Below are positions 45,116 to 57,407 of a stretch of DNA of 64,000 nucleotides, piece after piece (the first letter of the stretch is position 1; every line of letters starts with the position of its first letter). The DNA is from Amblyomma americanum. Its lineage: Eukaryota; Arthropoda; Arachnida; Ixodida; Ixodidae. A program made the position numbers and the translations under genes. Location: assembly GCF_052857255.1 (NCBI RefSeq), contig NC_135497.1, positions 111,364,880 to 111,428,879 on the forward strand, written 5' to 3'. The notes beneath the pieces are model-generated. The model was not told the origin of the DNA. It did not search any database and worked only from the letters and a program-made list of their open reading frames with translations.

Positions 45116-47863
45116 TTACCTGGAATAATTTACCCGCGCAGTGACCACTTTCCACGGTTCTGTGTAACGGGTGGTGTAGGAATGTGTGTTTTTATCGAGA
45201 TCTGATAATTCATGAAAAAACTTGAGATTTTCTTTCACCTCCCGTTTGAAAGCCAGACTTAACTTATAGTTATAAAGATTAAACGCGCGTATTATGTTTG
45301 CTTTCGAAAATAGCTGTGAAGTATGGGAATGATACGGTACATTAAAAAGTGCTCGAACAATTTTTTTTTGAAGTATATGTATTCTTTCAAGATTTGTACG
45401 TGTCGTGGTACCCCATACCAATACACAATAATACAAAGAAGAAAAAAAGAGAGTATTGTAAATAAGAAGCTTTATATTGAAAGGTAATATAGCTCTGTGT
45501 CGCGCCGTCATACCAACAACACGAGATAGCTTCCCTGACACAGATTCAATGTGCGCATCCCAAAGCATACTTTGTGTGAAGATAACTCCAAGTATTTTAA
45601 CACTACTATCTCTTTCGATTTTTTCGTTCTCGTAAAGAAGGGTGATTAGACTGCTGTTTATTTGCTTCGATTTCGGTCTGAAAATTACGGCTTTTGTCTT
45701 TTTTGTATTAATTTGTAGACTGTTTGCTGCGGACCATTTATGAAGGGATCTTAGAGCAGAGTTGGCTTTATTCTGAAGGCTACTAGGTTCAGGTGATGAA
45801 AAAAATATACTAGCGTCATCAGCGTATAAAATGTATTTTGCATCTCTGTAGATATGAACTAAGTCATTTATATAGACTATAAAAAGGAACGGGCCAAGAA
45901 TACTGCCTTGAGGAACACCTCTGTTGATTTGTTTCAAATCTGAACGGCAGTTCTCTATTTGTACATATTGATGGCGATGATCTAGGTACGATTTTATGAG
46001 ATTTTGACTGTGTCCTCGAACGCCGTAAGTCTCAAGCTTTTCAAGTAATATGGAATGATGGATTCAATCAAATGCTTTAGTGAAATCTATGTAAAGGCCG
46101 AGCACAAAATTCTTGTTGTCAAACTGCGACAGAATAAATTCTTTTTGCTCAAGTAGTGCTAATTCCGTCAATCGGCCTTTTCTAAATCCAAACTGGGCAG
46201 AGGAAATAAGATTATGCTTATCAAAAAAATTAGACATTTGCATATGTATTAGCTTCTCTAATCCCTTGGATAGCACCGGTAAAATGGAAATAGGCCTGTA
46301 ATTTTTGATATCGTTTACATCACCTTTCTTAAACAGGACCGAAACTCTTGCAATCTGCATCCTCCTCGGAAAGATAGCGCTCGCCAAAGACATATTAAAG
46401 ATACAAGTGAGATATGGAGAAAGAATATCGAGCACATATTTGATTGGCCGGACCTGCATGCCTTCTACGTCGCAACTTGAGCTATTTTTGAGTGAAAGGA
46501 AAACTGACTGTACCTCAAGTTCCGTAAAAGGGCGAAAAAAAAGTGAAAATTGATTTCTATCAGGCAGTAATGTCGAAATATCAGTCGATGCACAACTATT
46601 GGAGTAGCCCACAAAATAATCGTTAAACGTATTTGCTAGAGCAATTCCCGATATTTCTTTGCCACCAAGAAGTAGCTTTTCTACACGCGGAGATGACCTG
46701 CGACGATTCAAGAGGGTATTTAACTTCTGCCATAAAATATCAGGTTTATTCGAGCAGCTGTCAAATTCGGCATGAAAATAGAATTTCCTATGCACTTTTA
46801 GTTTTCTGTTCAGTTTGTTTCTAAATGATTTATATTCCTTTAATACGCATGGATCCTTGGTCTTAATAAACTTGTGGTAGAGTGCATTTTTACAATTTAT
46901 TTGTTTTAACAATTCGGGAGTTATCCATGGCTTTCTTATCTTTTTACCCAGTCTAAACTTCTGTTCTGGGAAATGGCGCTTATATATTCGAGAGATCTCA
47001 TCAATAAGCTTGCTGTACGCGATGTCTACGCTATCTGTTTCCAGAATTTCCTTCATGTCGCAACACTGTAACTCAGCTCTGAAACTATCTAAACCAGTCT
47101 GTGTAATGGTCTGGAGGGAAACGTACTGATGCTTTTTGTTTGATATAAGATTATGTTTTCTTAACAGAAAAAATATTGGAAGGTGGTCACTTAGGTCGTA
47201 TGATATTACACCACTAGCAGCGTTTGTAGAATCGGCATTTGTAATAAACAGATCAAGCAGTGTTTTGCTTTCGGTTGTGATCCTAGTTGGCGCACGGATG
47301 ACATTTTCATATCCGTTTGAGGTTAAAATGGTTAGCATGGCCTTTTGCGGTGCAGAGATGGTCAACATGTCAATATTGAAATCCCCAGCAGACACCAAGT
47401 AATTACCAGTTTCTGAAGTAAATGACAGCAGTTGCTCATAAAAAGAAAAGAAGCTAGAAAGGTTTCCATGTGGTGGTCTGTAGCAAACAGAAAACGTATA
47501 GTCATTCACGCAAGCTGTTATAATTTCAAAATCATCACAGCAGATACAAAAGTCGGAAAGCAACTCGCAGTTCACATGCTCTCTTAACAACAGCATTACA
47601 CCACCGCCCCGACGATTTGTTCGATTCACACTGTACGACCGGTAGGACGGAAAATTGGGCAGCTCGCGGTCATCCCTGCACCAAGTTTCACTAAGCATGA
47701 CTGCATCAAACAAAAAATTAAAACCAGTGATGAAGTCATTTATGTCGGTTTCTTTGCTGTACAGCGAGCGAACGTTTAGGTGAAGGCATTTCAGTGAAAC
47801 AGCATGGTGACTTGAGACAAAGGTGTTTAACTCATGCGGAAGAATATGACTGTGACTAGCCAT
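45116..47863 (-). pseudogene. LINE ORF2: APE endonuclease and reverse transcriptase, one TGA
   Basis: 916 codons from MASHSHILPHELN. The endonuclease part shows LKCLHLNVRSLYSK, AVMLSETWCRDD, RRGGGVMLLLRE, SAGDFNIDM and SYDLSDHLPIFF. The reverse transcriptase shows KNYRPISILPVLSKGLEKLI, SSAQFGFRKGR, LYIDFTKAFD, GVPQGSILGPFLFIVYINDL and ILYADDASIFF, with both catalytic boxes intact. A TGA at 46064-46066 directly after DFTKAFD is the only break; a CGA-to-TGA change would explain it. The frame is otherwise open to 45116. ORF2 starts 43 bases after ORF1 ends. The intact protein would nick the target DNA and reverse transcribe its RNA there. Confidence 0.93.
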
Positions 47864-47906
47864 TTTTAACAAAAAATAATCTTGACACGGTCTATAGTCA
47901 GCAGGC

Positions 47907-48821
47907 TTAGGTTGGAAGGTCTGACCTGTGACGCACTACTACCACAGAGTCACCGTCGGCTTTGCGCAGCAAGATTTTTCCGTTCCTGTGCCACACGTAC
48001 TTGCACTCGTTTTGTTTGGCCCAATCCTTAGCCTCTCGAAGCAGTTGCCGGCTTTGACTGGTCATGTTTTCTTGGATGAACAGGTTAGATTTCTCTTCTT
48101 TTAGTTTAGATCGGTTATTCAGCCATTGATCTCTGATAGATTGCCTGATATACCGAACGATTATACCTGGTATTTTTCCAGGTTTACATGGGAGGCGGTG
48201 AATAGCGGCGACGTCTGTTTCAGCAAGTGCAGGAACCTCAATCAAACTGGCAACAGAGTTTACTTTTAGAAGCAAATTTTCATTCTCAGAAACACCAAAA
48301 CCGTGAATTTCTAAATTTAGCTTCCGGTTTCTCCACTCTAAGTCGTTCAAATCTGCCTCAAGTCTTCTAGTTGCATCGTCACAAGCGCGAGTGTTCTGTT
48401 CAAGGTGTTCTAGCCTTTTCCGTATTTCTTTCGATTCTTTTTCCTGTGCAGCTAGTCGCGTCAAAATTTCGTCGTACTTGTCCGACATGAGCTGCACCGA
48501 CCGTTCGATGCTTGGCACAGTTTCTTTGAGCGGCAACAACTCGTCCAACTTTTGGCTTATAACAGCTAGAATAGACCTGATATCAGTAAGTTCTTCAGCT
48601 GTCGGTCTCCCTTCTGTGCTTTCGGCATTTTTTCCATCATCTTTGCAGATAGAGCAGGTCCACTTTTGTTTGGCGGATTCAGATTTCTTTTTATACTGTT
48701 TTTCCGATATTCCGGCACATGCTCCAACATGGAAAAAGTGGCTACATTCACCACACGACAGAGACAGTTCATCCGGGCTAATAGGCTCGTTACACGCAGG
48801 ACATACATTGTGCGCAGGCAT
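47907..48821 (-). CDS. LINE ORF1 protein with PHD-type zinc finger
   Basis: 304 residues from MPAHNVCPACNEPIS. Cys/His pairs (CPAC, CGEC, HFFH, CSIC) form a PHD-like finger over the first 60 residues. A Glu/Lys/Leu-rich coiled coil follows (about residues 90-170), then an RRM/L1-ORF1-like region (LNLEIHGFGVSENENLLLKV, DVAAIHRLPCK, IIVRYIRQ) and a basic C-terminal domain. Such ORF1 proteins trimerise and coat the LINE RNA. The ATG at 48821 is chosen because the upstream 26 codons form a T-rich run of poor coding quality. No break is present. Confidence 0.85.
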   Translation of the reverse strand: MPAHNVCPACNEPISPDELSLSCGECSHFFHVGACAGISEKQYKKKSESAKQKWTCSICKDDGKNAESTEGRPTAEELTDIRSILAVISQKLDELLPLKETVPSIERSVQLMSDKYDEILTRLAAQEKESKEIRKRLEHLEQNTRACDDATRRLEADLNDLEWRNRKLNLEIHGFGVSENENLLLKVNSVASLIEVPALAETDVAAIHRLPCKPGKIPGIIVRYIRQSIRDQWLNNRSKLKEEKSNLFIQENMTSQSRQLLREAKDWAKQNECKYVWHRNGKILLRKADGDSVVVVRHRSDLPT

Positions 48822-48938
48822 AGAAGCAGAAAATGCAGCACAGAGAAACAAAAAAAAAAATTCAATTTTATGTGGCAGCAGCGGAAGAATAGACAACACA
48901 CTAAGAACGAGAGCAAATTTTTACAGGGCGTGGACTAA

Positions 48939-49247
48939 CCTGCGTAGACAGACGACAATCAACAGATGTGCCGTGTGCGCTACCGCTGCTGCCAAAAGGT
49001 TGCTGTCCTCAGGGGTCGACGGCTTTATAGCGAAGACTGGTGATGGTAGTGGCACCCAGCGGTGAAAATAGTTGGTTTCCTCAGCTGGAGATAACAGCAC
49101 AGTCGAGCAATCACCCCGTGCAGCACGATAGCCGGGAGCTGGGCGTCACGTAGGCTACAGCCAGGAAGACAGCGGCCAATGAAGAATCTGCGTAGACAGG
49201 CGACAATCAACAGATGTGCCGTGTGCGCTACCGCTGCTGCCAAAACC
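48939..49247 (-). repeat. Repeated 5' monomers of the LINE
   Basis: A sequence starting CTGCGTAGACAG and containing CAATCAACAGATGTGCCG occurs at 48939-49003 and again at 49188-49247, so a unit of about 249 bases is present once fully and once in part. 5' monomer arrays act as promoters in some LINEs; that role here is inference. Confidence 0.8.
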
Positions 49248-49792
49248 ATAACCTTTCAGCAAATAACTGTCATTTCATTAAATAACACGTGCTTCTCTGC
49301 TTCTTCGACCTACACATGGAGGAGTTGAGTGACTGTTTGAGGCGCCATAATGAAAACCTAAGCGGTAGAGTCGAGTCGCATGGGAAGCATTTCAGCGCTA
49401 ATTCGCAAGTCGCCTGTGTGTATACATGCACCGACTTTTTTTCTCTACGAAATGACGATTTCCTACAGCAGGTTCATGGTAAGATTTCTTTGCGATTTGC
49501 TGCTTGAAAATTCTTCCAAGTGCTTCAGGATTTTGGTGGTCGTTGGTGTCGGCGGCATGCAGTTGGCTGCAATTTCGTGACGACAGCAAAGCTATCAGAC
49601 AATCAGGCCTGCACTCGACCATTCGTTTTGGAAGCGGCCAGTGCCAAGCTGCGTTTGAACTGTCTGAACTGACGCTGCACGCTGCCGGCACCACCGTGGA
49701 ACTTCTCAGAACTAGTGCAGAGTGCAGCCAAATCAAAGAATCCTATCATGACCACAATCTTAACAAGGTGGTAGTTTGGGCTTGTTGGTATA

Positions 49793-49914
49793 GCATATTA
49801 GAAGACACAGCGCAGCACAACGGGACAAAGAAAAGGAGCACACAGGGCGAGCGCTTATCCTGTGTGTTCCTTTTCTCTGTCGCATTGTGCTGTATTATGT
49901 CTTCTTCTAATATC
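49793..49914. repeat. Long palindrome, GCGC centre
   Basis: Arms of about 60 bases: TATTAGAAGACACAGCGCAG and ACGGGACAAAGAAAAGGAGC on the left, GCTCCTTTTC-like and CTTCTTCTAATA on the right, meeting at GGCGAGCGCTTATCC. The left arm is nearly T-free over its inner 45 bases. It is the same class as 978 and 40481. Confidence 0.88.
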
Positions 49915-50603
49915 ACCACAATGACCTGTCACACACTGCAACAGTGCCTTGTGAGCTTTATGCACCTCACAAGCTTCCAAACAGTCAAAGGACATCAAGC
50001 ACATTGTCCACAGTGTTCATCTCTTTAAGGCCTCTTTACAGCATCAGCTGTAAAAAGGTCTTAAGATTAAAGGCCTTAAAAGGAAGCTAGCTTTTCCAGT
50101 TGCCTCATGCGCTCCATGCTAGTTGGCCACCTAAGTCCAAACACCTTCCCCAAGTAAAACTGATGTTCGATGCAGGTGGCACAGCACTCATTTTAAAATT
50201 ATCACAGAAGGTGGAGGGCTCACCTTGTGGTGCCTTAAAGCCTTTGCTGCCTCAGCATTTTAATGTCCCATTTGTTCAGCCTCTGCGCCAGCAAGTGAAC
50301 GCCGGACTCGAAGCAGGAATCGGGAAGGCCCGTGCATACCAGAAAACTGCATGCCAGTTTTTAAAGTGCTGTTTTCTGAAATAAACATGAATTTAAAATA
50401 AGAACATGTTTCGCTCTGCAGGCACCAAAGCGTAATCGCTTATCTCGCCGCAAATTTTGTGCCTGTTTTAGAAAGCGAATTGTAACAGGAGCACACAATT
50501 GTAAAGTGCAATGAAGTCAACACTCTACAGACATTCCCAGCCGCGGGGCCACAAAAAATCGGACCGTGTACAAAACTCATCGCACAAACGGTTAGTTCAA
50601 CTC

Positions 50604-50642
50604 ACGACCGGCTTTATTAGTATTAGTAATAAAGCCGGTCGT
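50604..50642. repeat. Perfect 16-bp hairpin
   Basis: ACGACCGGCTTTATTA and its exact reverse complement TAATAAAGCCGGTCGT surround a 7-base loop. TTCAAC words lie just outside both arms. Confidence 0.9.
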
Positions 50643-51248
50643 GGTTCAACTGGACTGTTGTCAAGTTTCCCGCCTTTTTTCGGCAGCACGCAAAAGCTGG
50701 TAATTATGCGTGTTTTACATGACCATGAGTTACGTTGGGCTGGGTTGACAAAAGATATCAAGCTCAGCGCTTGCTCTTTTCCGTAGACCTGCACAGAGCT
50801 TTTGAGCAGAACTTACGATAAAACAGATGAGTCTTTCCCTCCGGGCCTTTTCGGTCCACTGGCGGGCAAGCGGGCTCCGTGCTAGTCCTGGGTTATCTGC
50901 TGACACAAAATATTCGGGCGCAAGGAAGTTGACAACGGCATGCCGAGCGTCAGATAACAGGCAATCGCTCAGTATGTGCATACCAAAAGATAGAAAGAAC
51001 AAATTACTCACGTGCAACACGATCGCACGCCCTACCCGCCGACCGGCCATAGTGCTACTGAAGTCTGAAACCAATGCTCGGCTCGGCTCAAACATGACTC
51101 AAACAACACAAAAAAATAGCCGGATGTGACGTATTTTCTTCAAACCGGATGCGACGTGATGGGTTGAAATAACGCTTGCGTTATTTCGCTGTGCCAACTG
51201 TTATTCCAACTGTTTGAGGCAGGGGGGTAAAGCGCGGTGAGGAGGTTG

Positions 51249-51407
51249 TCATACTAAATACAAGGGGGGGGGGGGGGGGGGGTACTGCGCACAAAAAGAC
51301 AAGGACAAGAAGACAACACAACAGGCGCGGTCTCGCGACTCTTCTTATCTTCTTGTCCTTGTCTTTTTGTGCGCAGTGCCCTCCCCCCCTTCTTGTATTT
51401 ACCATGA
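51249..51407. repeat. Long palindrome with G-tract
   Basis: AAATACAAGGGG and a run of about 20 G pair with CCCCCCCTTCTTGTATTT. Inside, TGCGCACAAAAAGACAAGGA pairs with TCCTTGTCTTTTTGTGCGCA. The centre is GGCGCGGTCTCGCGA. It shows the same purine/A-C left arm as the other palindromes. Confidence 0.9.
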
Positions 51408-54125
51408 TTGACCGACTAGCCCAACAACGTACGCTCTTAAAGGTTGTCATACCACGGAGGAAGGAAACCATAGGAGAGGCCTAGCCGCATGACAAAAAAC
51501 GTGCAGAAAGTCACGTGGTTTTGCAAGGCCTACTGGGATTTGTTGGCCGATGGCGCAGCCAATAGCAGCGTTGGGCGCAGCGGCGTCGTCTGCTTCACGC
51601 ATCACCCATGTCGGCAGACCGGTCGAGTAGAGTTGGAAATTCGCATTTTTATTCAATCGTTGTGGTCCGCGGGAGGCACAAAGTTCCAGAGGCCTGTAGT
51701 CGGTGCTGGTCTTCATTGCTGTGCGCTTAGTTCATTCAGGATGCCGTCTTGACGAAAGCGGTTGTTTTGGAAGCCCGCGACAGCTTTCTCTGAAAAGGCT
51801 TGGCTTAGCGCTATTCTCTTTCGGCTTTGTGCGGTTGCGTCCCTCAACGCTGCTAGCCTTGTTCCAAGGAGAAATTGACAGTGCCGACGGCTCATAAAGC
51901 GATAGACGACGGTGACACGCTGGTTTATGGTTACAGCAGCGCGGGAAGAAAAAGTGCGAGTCGGCGCTTAATTGTTTTGTGTGTGAATACGTGTTCTGCG
52001 TGTTCCTTCATTTTTGTGTATTTTTCCCGCGCTGTTTTAACCACGAATAAATACAAACTCGTCCAGACCGTGTCCTTGTAAGCATACCCGTTGCGTCTAC
52101 ATTCCCCTATGCATGACGGTCACAACTGGCGGCGACCGATATGCGTGGGCCGCGGTGTGCTCACCGAAGCGTGCAGTGCCAAGGAAGCCGCGCCGCATGC
52201 GATAGTATCCGTCAGCAAAGCGATACGCGAAGCAGTCTGAAACGTACCATATGTTTACTGTACGCTGTGCGAGCGATATGTCAACTGCGTGCAAGTTTTC
52301 TCCGATATGGACCCAGTGGATCGACCGACCCGCGCTGCTGTCTCGATCGAGTGCTGTTATGCGAGCGTAAGGACACATAGCCGGGTTTAGGAGGCGCAGT
52401 GTTAGGTTTAAAACATTTGCGCTTAAGGGTGGTGAAGTGTAAGGCCATGCCTCTGTAAGATTGAGTTTACCTCGCAACTTACCGTTTACCGAGATGCCGA
52501 GTCGACCCTCGCGACCACCTCGCCGAGTTGCACTTTCTTGCATTCAGCTGATTAAACGGATTAATGAAGTCCAAAATTTGTATTTTATTGGACAATCAAA
52601 ATATGAGCTTTAAAAAGGTTTGATACAGCATAACACTTATTACAAAACATAGCTTGCTACCTGAAGCAAGCAAAATCTTTTAACAAAAGTGATAACACAT
52701 GGAAGGAGAACACACACAAAAAGGATTCAACAAAAAAGACCAGAAGAAGAAATGCACATCTGAATTAGATCACTTTGCAACCATGAACCATTCGAACAGA
52801 GAGAGTAAAACATATATAGGAAGGCAGTAAATGGGGGCTTTGAGACAGAAAAATATTTGTGGACCGATCTTGCCAAATTGTGTGAAAGCTTTCATTTCTC
52901 GGTAGTTGTTTCTGCATCACAAAACTGATAAAATTTAAGCGATGCAAATGCAAAGTAATTGGAGCACTGCATGGAAGTGACTTGAAAAATTGGTAACAGT
53001 TGTCGCAGCTAGTGGAAAAAGTGAATCATTTTCCTCCCTTCTGCTTCATGTATTCCTTTCTGTAATATATGTAAAGAAAGAGAGCACCCTGCTGACACTG
53101 TTTCTATTGTTGCATTGTTGTATTTGACTCTTATCTGCCTAGCCTGAAACAGTATAGAAATAGCATAGTTTTCTGTCCAATTTTCTGTTCTGTTTGTTGT
53201 GTACTATGTGGTGCTTGTGTGCACATGCTGTTTTATATTTGTCAAAACCACGAGCCAACCAACATAGTCTGTACATAAGTCGGGCATTTGAGCTGTGCAC
53301 AACTAAGGCATGATGACAGCTAAAGAATGTTTAATATAATGTACAAACTGCGGCTGGTAGAATGATAAGGTTGTCCTCTGTATGCATGAATGTACCAAGT
53401 GCATGTGGAAAAGTGTTTTCATCATTTAAGAACATGAATTTGTTGCAAAACTTATATGCTAGTGCTTACTCTGTTGCTGCGTGCAGTGGGATGATCACCC
53501 CCTTTTGACACTATTACTTTGAAAGGCCAAAATCACCTTCAGTTGTGTTGAATGTCTAGAACTAAAATTGTAAGTATGGTACACTAATTACTCTCTTGAT
53601 TATTCTGGCTTCTATAGTATGAAAAACATGCACTCCATATTTTTTACAAAATACGAGATACTTCAGTCACCCTGTACCATAAAGGACAGTAGTGCAGGCA
53701 CGCTGCAAAGAAAGCTCTGGGAGACTGCTAACTGCAGCCCCTATTCTTGAACATCAGTGACCAATAGTGCATGTCCATCTGTGAATCTACGGCATATAGA
53801 TTCATGAACAAGAACTAGCATTTGCGCTCTGGACATGTACTGATTTTACTTAACTGACTTCTTTTTTAAAATGTGCATATTGTTCATTTACCACAAAAGA
53901 CGAAAATCTAATTTTAGGAAGCAGGTAATTTCTGGTTGATTCAGTAGCAATCAAGCTAAATCAAAACCCTGATTACTCCTGAAAAAACTGACAGTGACTA
54001 TCATCAAGCATGAGCGTAAGTCGGTGGTGTACATGACGCATTCACATTAAAAAGCTATTCTTTTCAATACTCAGTATGACAGGTTGTAATGTACTCTAAA
54101 CTGTGAGCGGCCGTTTGAATAGAAT

Positions 54126-54131
54126 TTTATT
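54126..54131 (-). promoter_or_regulatory. Candidate poly(A) signal of the P-like gene
   Basis: AATAAA on the minus strand about 190 bases after the transposase stop codon. It is the first such hexamer downstream. Confidence 0.45.
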
Positions 54132-54320
54132 CTTACAAAGTCAGACATGAAAGTCTGTTACATGTAAGATTCTTATTCAGCTCATATTGCGGCAGCAAGC
54201 TGCAGTGTCAACATGAAGCATGGGACCCCTATGGGCTGGTTGCATTCATACTCTACGGTAAATTAAGACATGTGCTGACGAAAACCAAGTCTGATTTTTG
54301 AATTCTCACTGTCGCATCAG

Positions 54321-56609
54321 TCACTGCCCCTTGAATTGAGTTATTTTTTTAAACATCTGCCGGACCTGAGCAGTGTGCAGGCTCTCGGTTGCCTGCTTGC
54401 CAACATGAAACAAGCGCATGTTGATGTAATTTTCTGCAACACTTCTGACAAGGTGTATGTAATGATTGTTGAGTGGAGAGTTGTCGAACATGTGCTCATG
54501 AAGTTCATTGAAGAGCTCTCTACCGTGGAATGCGTAAAGAACCTCGTGGAGAAGATCAGTGAGTAGTGTTCTTGATGCCAATTTGTTCAGGCGCACTGCC
54601 GTCCTGATCACCGCCTCCGATTTTTGACAGATCTTCAGTACACTTTCTGATGGGTATTTCAGCCCTCCTCTGCTTTTCCTCTTAATTAGTGAGTAAATGT
54701 TTCCTCGTTCTGTTGTGAGTAGTGCACTTGTGCAGTGCTCACAAGTCAGCTTTGCAGCCAATTTATGAGCTACATAACCTGCCATGTAAGCCACAATTCG
54801 GCCTCCACATTCACTGATGTAGCCTGGAGCTATGATGTAGTCATGGTCTGCAGCTGTTACCTGAGACTGCTGAACAGCATCACTGTCTAGAAGTTGCCTC
54901 CTTGGTGCAGATATATTCAAGACCTGAGAAGAAATAACTGTTGCACTGCTGCATGACAATATGGAGATGCTGTCCAGGCTCAGACAGTTACCTGTTGATA
55001 CATCAGCCAGTTCACTTTGAACAATCACTTTTTTGAAGGCAGCACGAAACTGCTGTGTAGTAGGGTTGTCATTATGCCCGCCATGTGCTCGAATCAGGCC
55101 AAAAAACAGTTCCAAATGGTCCTGGCAACTTTTGTGGGCCGGAATGTACTTCAGCACTCGTTTTTCAGTGACAAGAAAATGAAAAAGACTAATCAGGCTT
55201 TGCATGCAGATGATAAAACCTAAGAAACCTGTCTTTCGGTTTGTTTCAATCATTCGTCTTCCATTTGCAGACTCCTTCAAGGAAGAGAGGTAATGGGTTG
55301 TGGTTTTGAACATGCCTTCGAAAGCTTCAATGTTCTTTTCATTTATAGGTTTCTTCCAACCTTTCTGATATGGGCTTCTAGAATTTAGGGCATCAAATGT
55401 CTCATTAATTTTCAACAAAAAATTCTCTGTTGCCTGTGTGCCAGAAAAACCTTCCAGGTCAAGTTCCCTGCACTCGGCTAGTGCTGTCGCAACAGAAGTG
55501 CTCATTACTTGGGCAGCAAGTCTAACTTTCATGGGCTGCCGCTGCCACTCAATATGAGCTCTGCGCAACTTGTTAGCCAAATGTAGGCCTTCTTTCTGCT
55601 GCACAGTATGCAGCCGCTCAATATGCTCCCATGACACTGTCCTTCCTTGGTGGTCAATAAAGTACCACTTGTGTGCCAGTGCATTCCTCACAAGTTTCAG
55701 CATATGGCAGGGATCCAAAAAAGCTGCCACTGGTTCCTGGGTAGCTGGGTGTCGAAAGGTTGTTTTTAGGTCTCCCACATGATGGAAATCACACCCAAGC
55801 TCTTGCAACATAGCCAGATTTGCAGGCGCCCCGTCACAAGTGAGTGAAGCAACCATAGCTCCAGCATCATGTGCCTTATGAAGGCACTGGGTGACAAGGT
55901 TAGCCCTCTGTGTTCCAATTAGGCCATCAACTAGGAAGTACCCAAGGGGCAACTTCCATCGCCCATTAATAGCCACAGCCATTATAACGAATGCAGCCTT
56001 TGCTTGTGGCAAAGAGTCGCTGTCAATGCCACTGCCAAAGTCAACAAACCCTTCAAAGTTGCGTTTGTTCCACTGGATGTTTTGCCGAATAGCCATTTCA
56101 TCAACCATGAGGCTGCAAACTGTTCGGTGCCCCTTGCTTGCTGTTTCAGCACACTTCATTTTTAGTGCATTGAAAGCTTCTGTTGAAAGTCCTGCCTGGC
56201 CATCAACAGTCTCATGCCATTTTCGCAGAGTTCTGGGATGTGGGAGGCACGTGTCAAAAACTTTCCTGACATACTGATAGGCTCGTGGGGAATAGAAATT
56301 TAAAGTTAAGGCAAACGTTCTCAGTTTAGGGGAGTACTACTTTGGAGTGCCAATTCCACCATGCTTTTCAACTTGTCTTTCAAGTAGGTGCTTATTTACT
56401 TTACCCAGGCCATCTAAAACAGACACTTGCTCTGTCAGGAGGATATTCTCCGTAGTTAAAGCTGACAGAACAGATTTTAGTTCCGCATTTTTCTCTTGCA
56501 GTCTCCGCCTTGTTTGCTGCAGCCTTTTTATGCTTTTTCTTGACTGAGCATGCATTGCAGAAAACCATGCAGCCCTTGCTCTCAAGTAAGCTTTTTCGGG
56601 TGTGTCCTC
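54321..56609 (-). pseudogene. P-like gene last exon: coiled coil and DDE transposase, one TAG
   Basis: Entering after TTCATAG in phase 0, the exon encodes EDTPEKAYLRARAAW, a Leu/Arg/Glu heptad stretch (SIKRLQQTRRRLQEKNAELK) and VEKHGGIGTPK, then TAG. The same frame continues YSPKLRTFALTLNFYSPRAY, VRKVFDTCLPHPRTLRKW and 612 further residues to the stop at 54321. Counting from MKCAET, the P-type catalytic residues look intact: Asp 20 in LMVDEMAIR, Asp 109 in LTCDGAPAN, and Glu 350 in CQDHLELFFGLIR, with FLDPCHMLKLVRNAL (about 147-161) and the GTP-binding-type insertion between. The RGGLKYPSES and C-terminal helices complete the domain. Only the TAG separates a THAP-coiled-coil part from the catalytic part. 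Confidence 0.88.
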
Positions 56610-57351
56610 CTATGAAGAGAGATAGAAAATGCAATGCATCATTAGAACAATGCACACCCAAGCCTTGCATACCACAGTTACAACAGTGTGCACATATAAA
56701 ACACAAAGCACTCTGAATGTTCCATTAAAAGAAGAATGAAGGAGCTCAGTTAATCTTCTCGTCCTACTTTAATATCAAAGTGTTTCACCTCTGATGGAAA
56801 TGCTCAGCATGCCATCCCTCACAACGCACAGAAAATTCACTTGATCATCTTTTTCTCGCACATTGTACCATAGCAACAGATCATTTGCCCTGTCACATAT
56901 TTTACCAGCACCTCACCTCGCATCAAGCCGGTAATGCCTACAAGGGTAACCCTGTTTTTGTCCAGACGGAAAAGTACAAAAATTCACCTGTAACCTTAAT
57001 GATGAAAGAATGCAATGATTTACCTTCCAGGATTGCCATGATAACAGAGTCTTTGTTATTTCAGTCAGGATCACTTTCTTATATGGATTCCTCACACTTT
57101 CAGTAACAAAATTTGATTTCTCAGATGACTAATTCGCACCTGCTGTTTATTTTTTCTTTGTGAATTTTCGTAAGAATATTTACTTGGCAATGATGTTTCT
57201 CGACTTGCACCTGAGTGCCGTACCTACGCTGCTTTTTTTGTTTTTGAAACAATTTTGTTCCGCTTTGAGTCCCCCCCATCTCCCCCTATGTAATGCCCCT
57301 AGTGGACCCTTAGGGTACTTGAATAGATCAATAAATGAAGCTGTGACTCAC

Positions 57352-57407
57352 CGATTCTCCTCTGGTAGATGGAGAGGTGTCCAAGAAGAAGATTCCATAA
57401 TGTGCTC
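57352..57407 (-). other. P-like gene linker exon (5' border unsure)
   Basis: A donor GAATCG|GTGAGT ends an open stretch reading TSPSTRGES. In phase 0 this joins the next exon as GES-EDTPEKAYLR. The acceptor could be one of several AG sites near 57400-57410. Confidence 0.45.

Larger units (their letters stand above)
44773..49247 (-). mobile_element. Near full-length CR1/L2-like LINE
   Basis: From 5' to 3' on the minus strand it has a GC-rich 5' region with a repeated unit, ORF1 with a PHD finger, ORF2 with APE endonuclease and reverse transcriptase, about 340 bases of 3' UTR, and an (ATT)n tail. Clade placement rests on the PHD-type ORF1, the APE domain and the simple-repeat tail. Only one nonsense codon in ORF2 was found, so the copy is young. 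Confidence 0.88.
49248..54120. other. Gene-poor stretch
   Basis: No domain-bearing ORF was found. The stretch contains palindromes at 49793, 50604 and 51249, a GC-rich segment at about 50800-52500 with short ORFs, and AT-rich DNA without ORFs from about 52550 to 54120. Confidence 0.55.
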
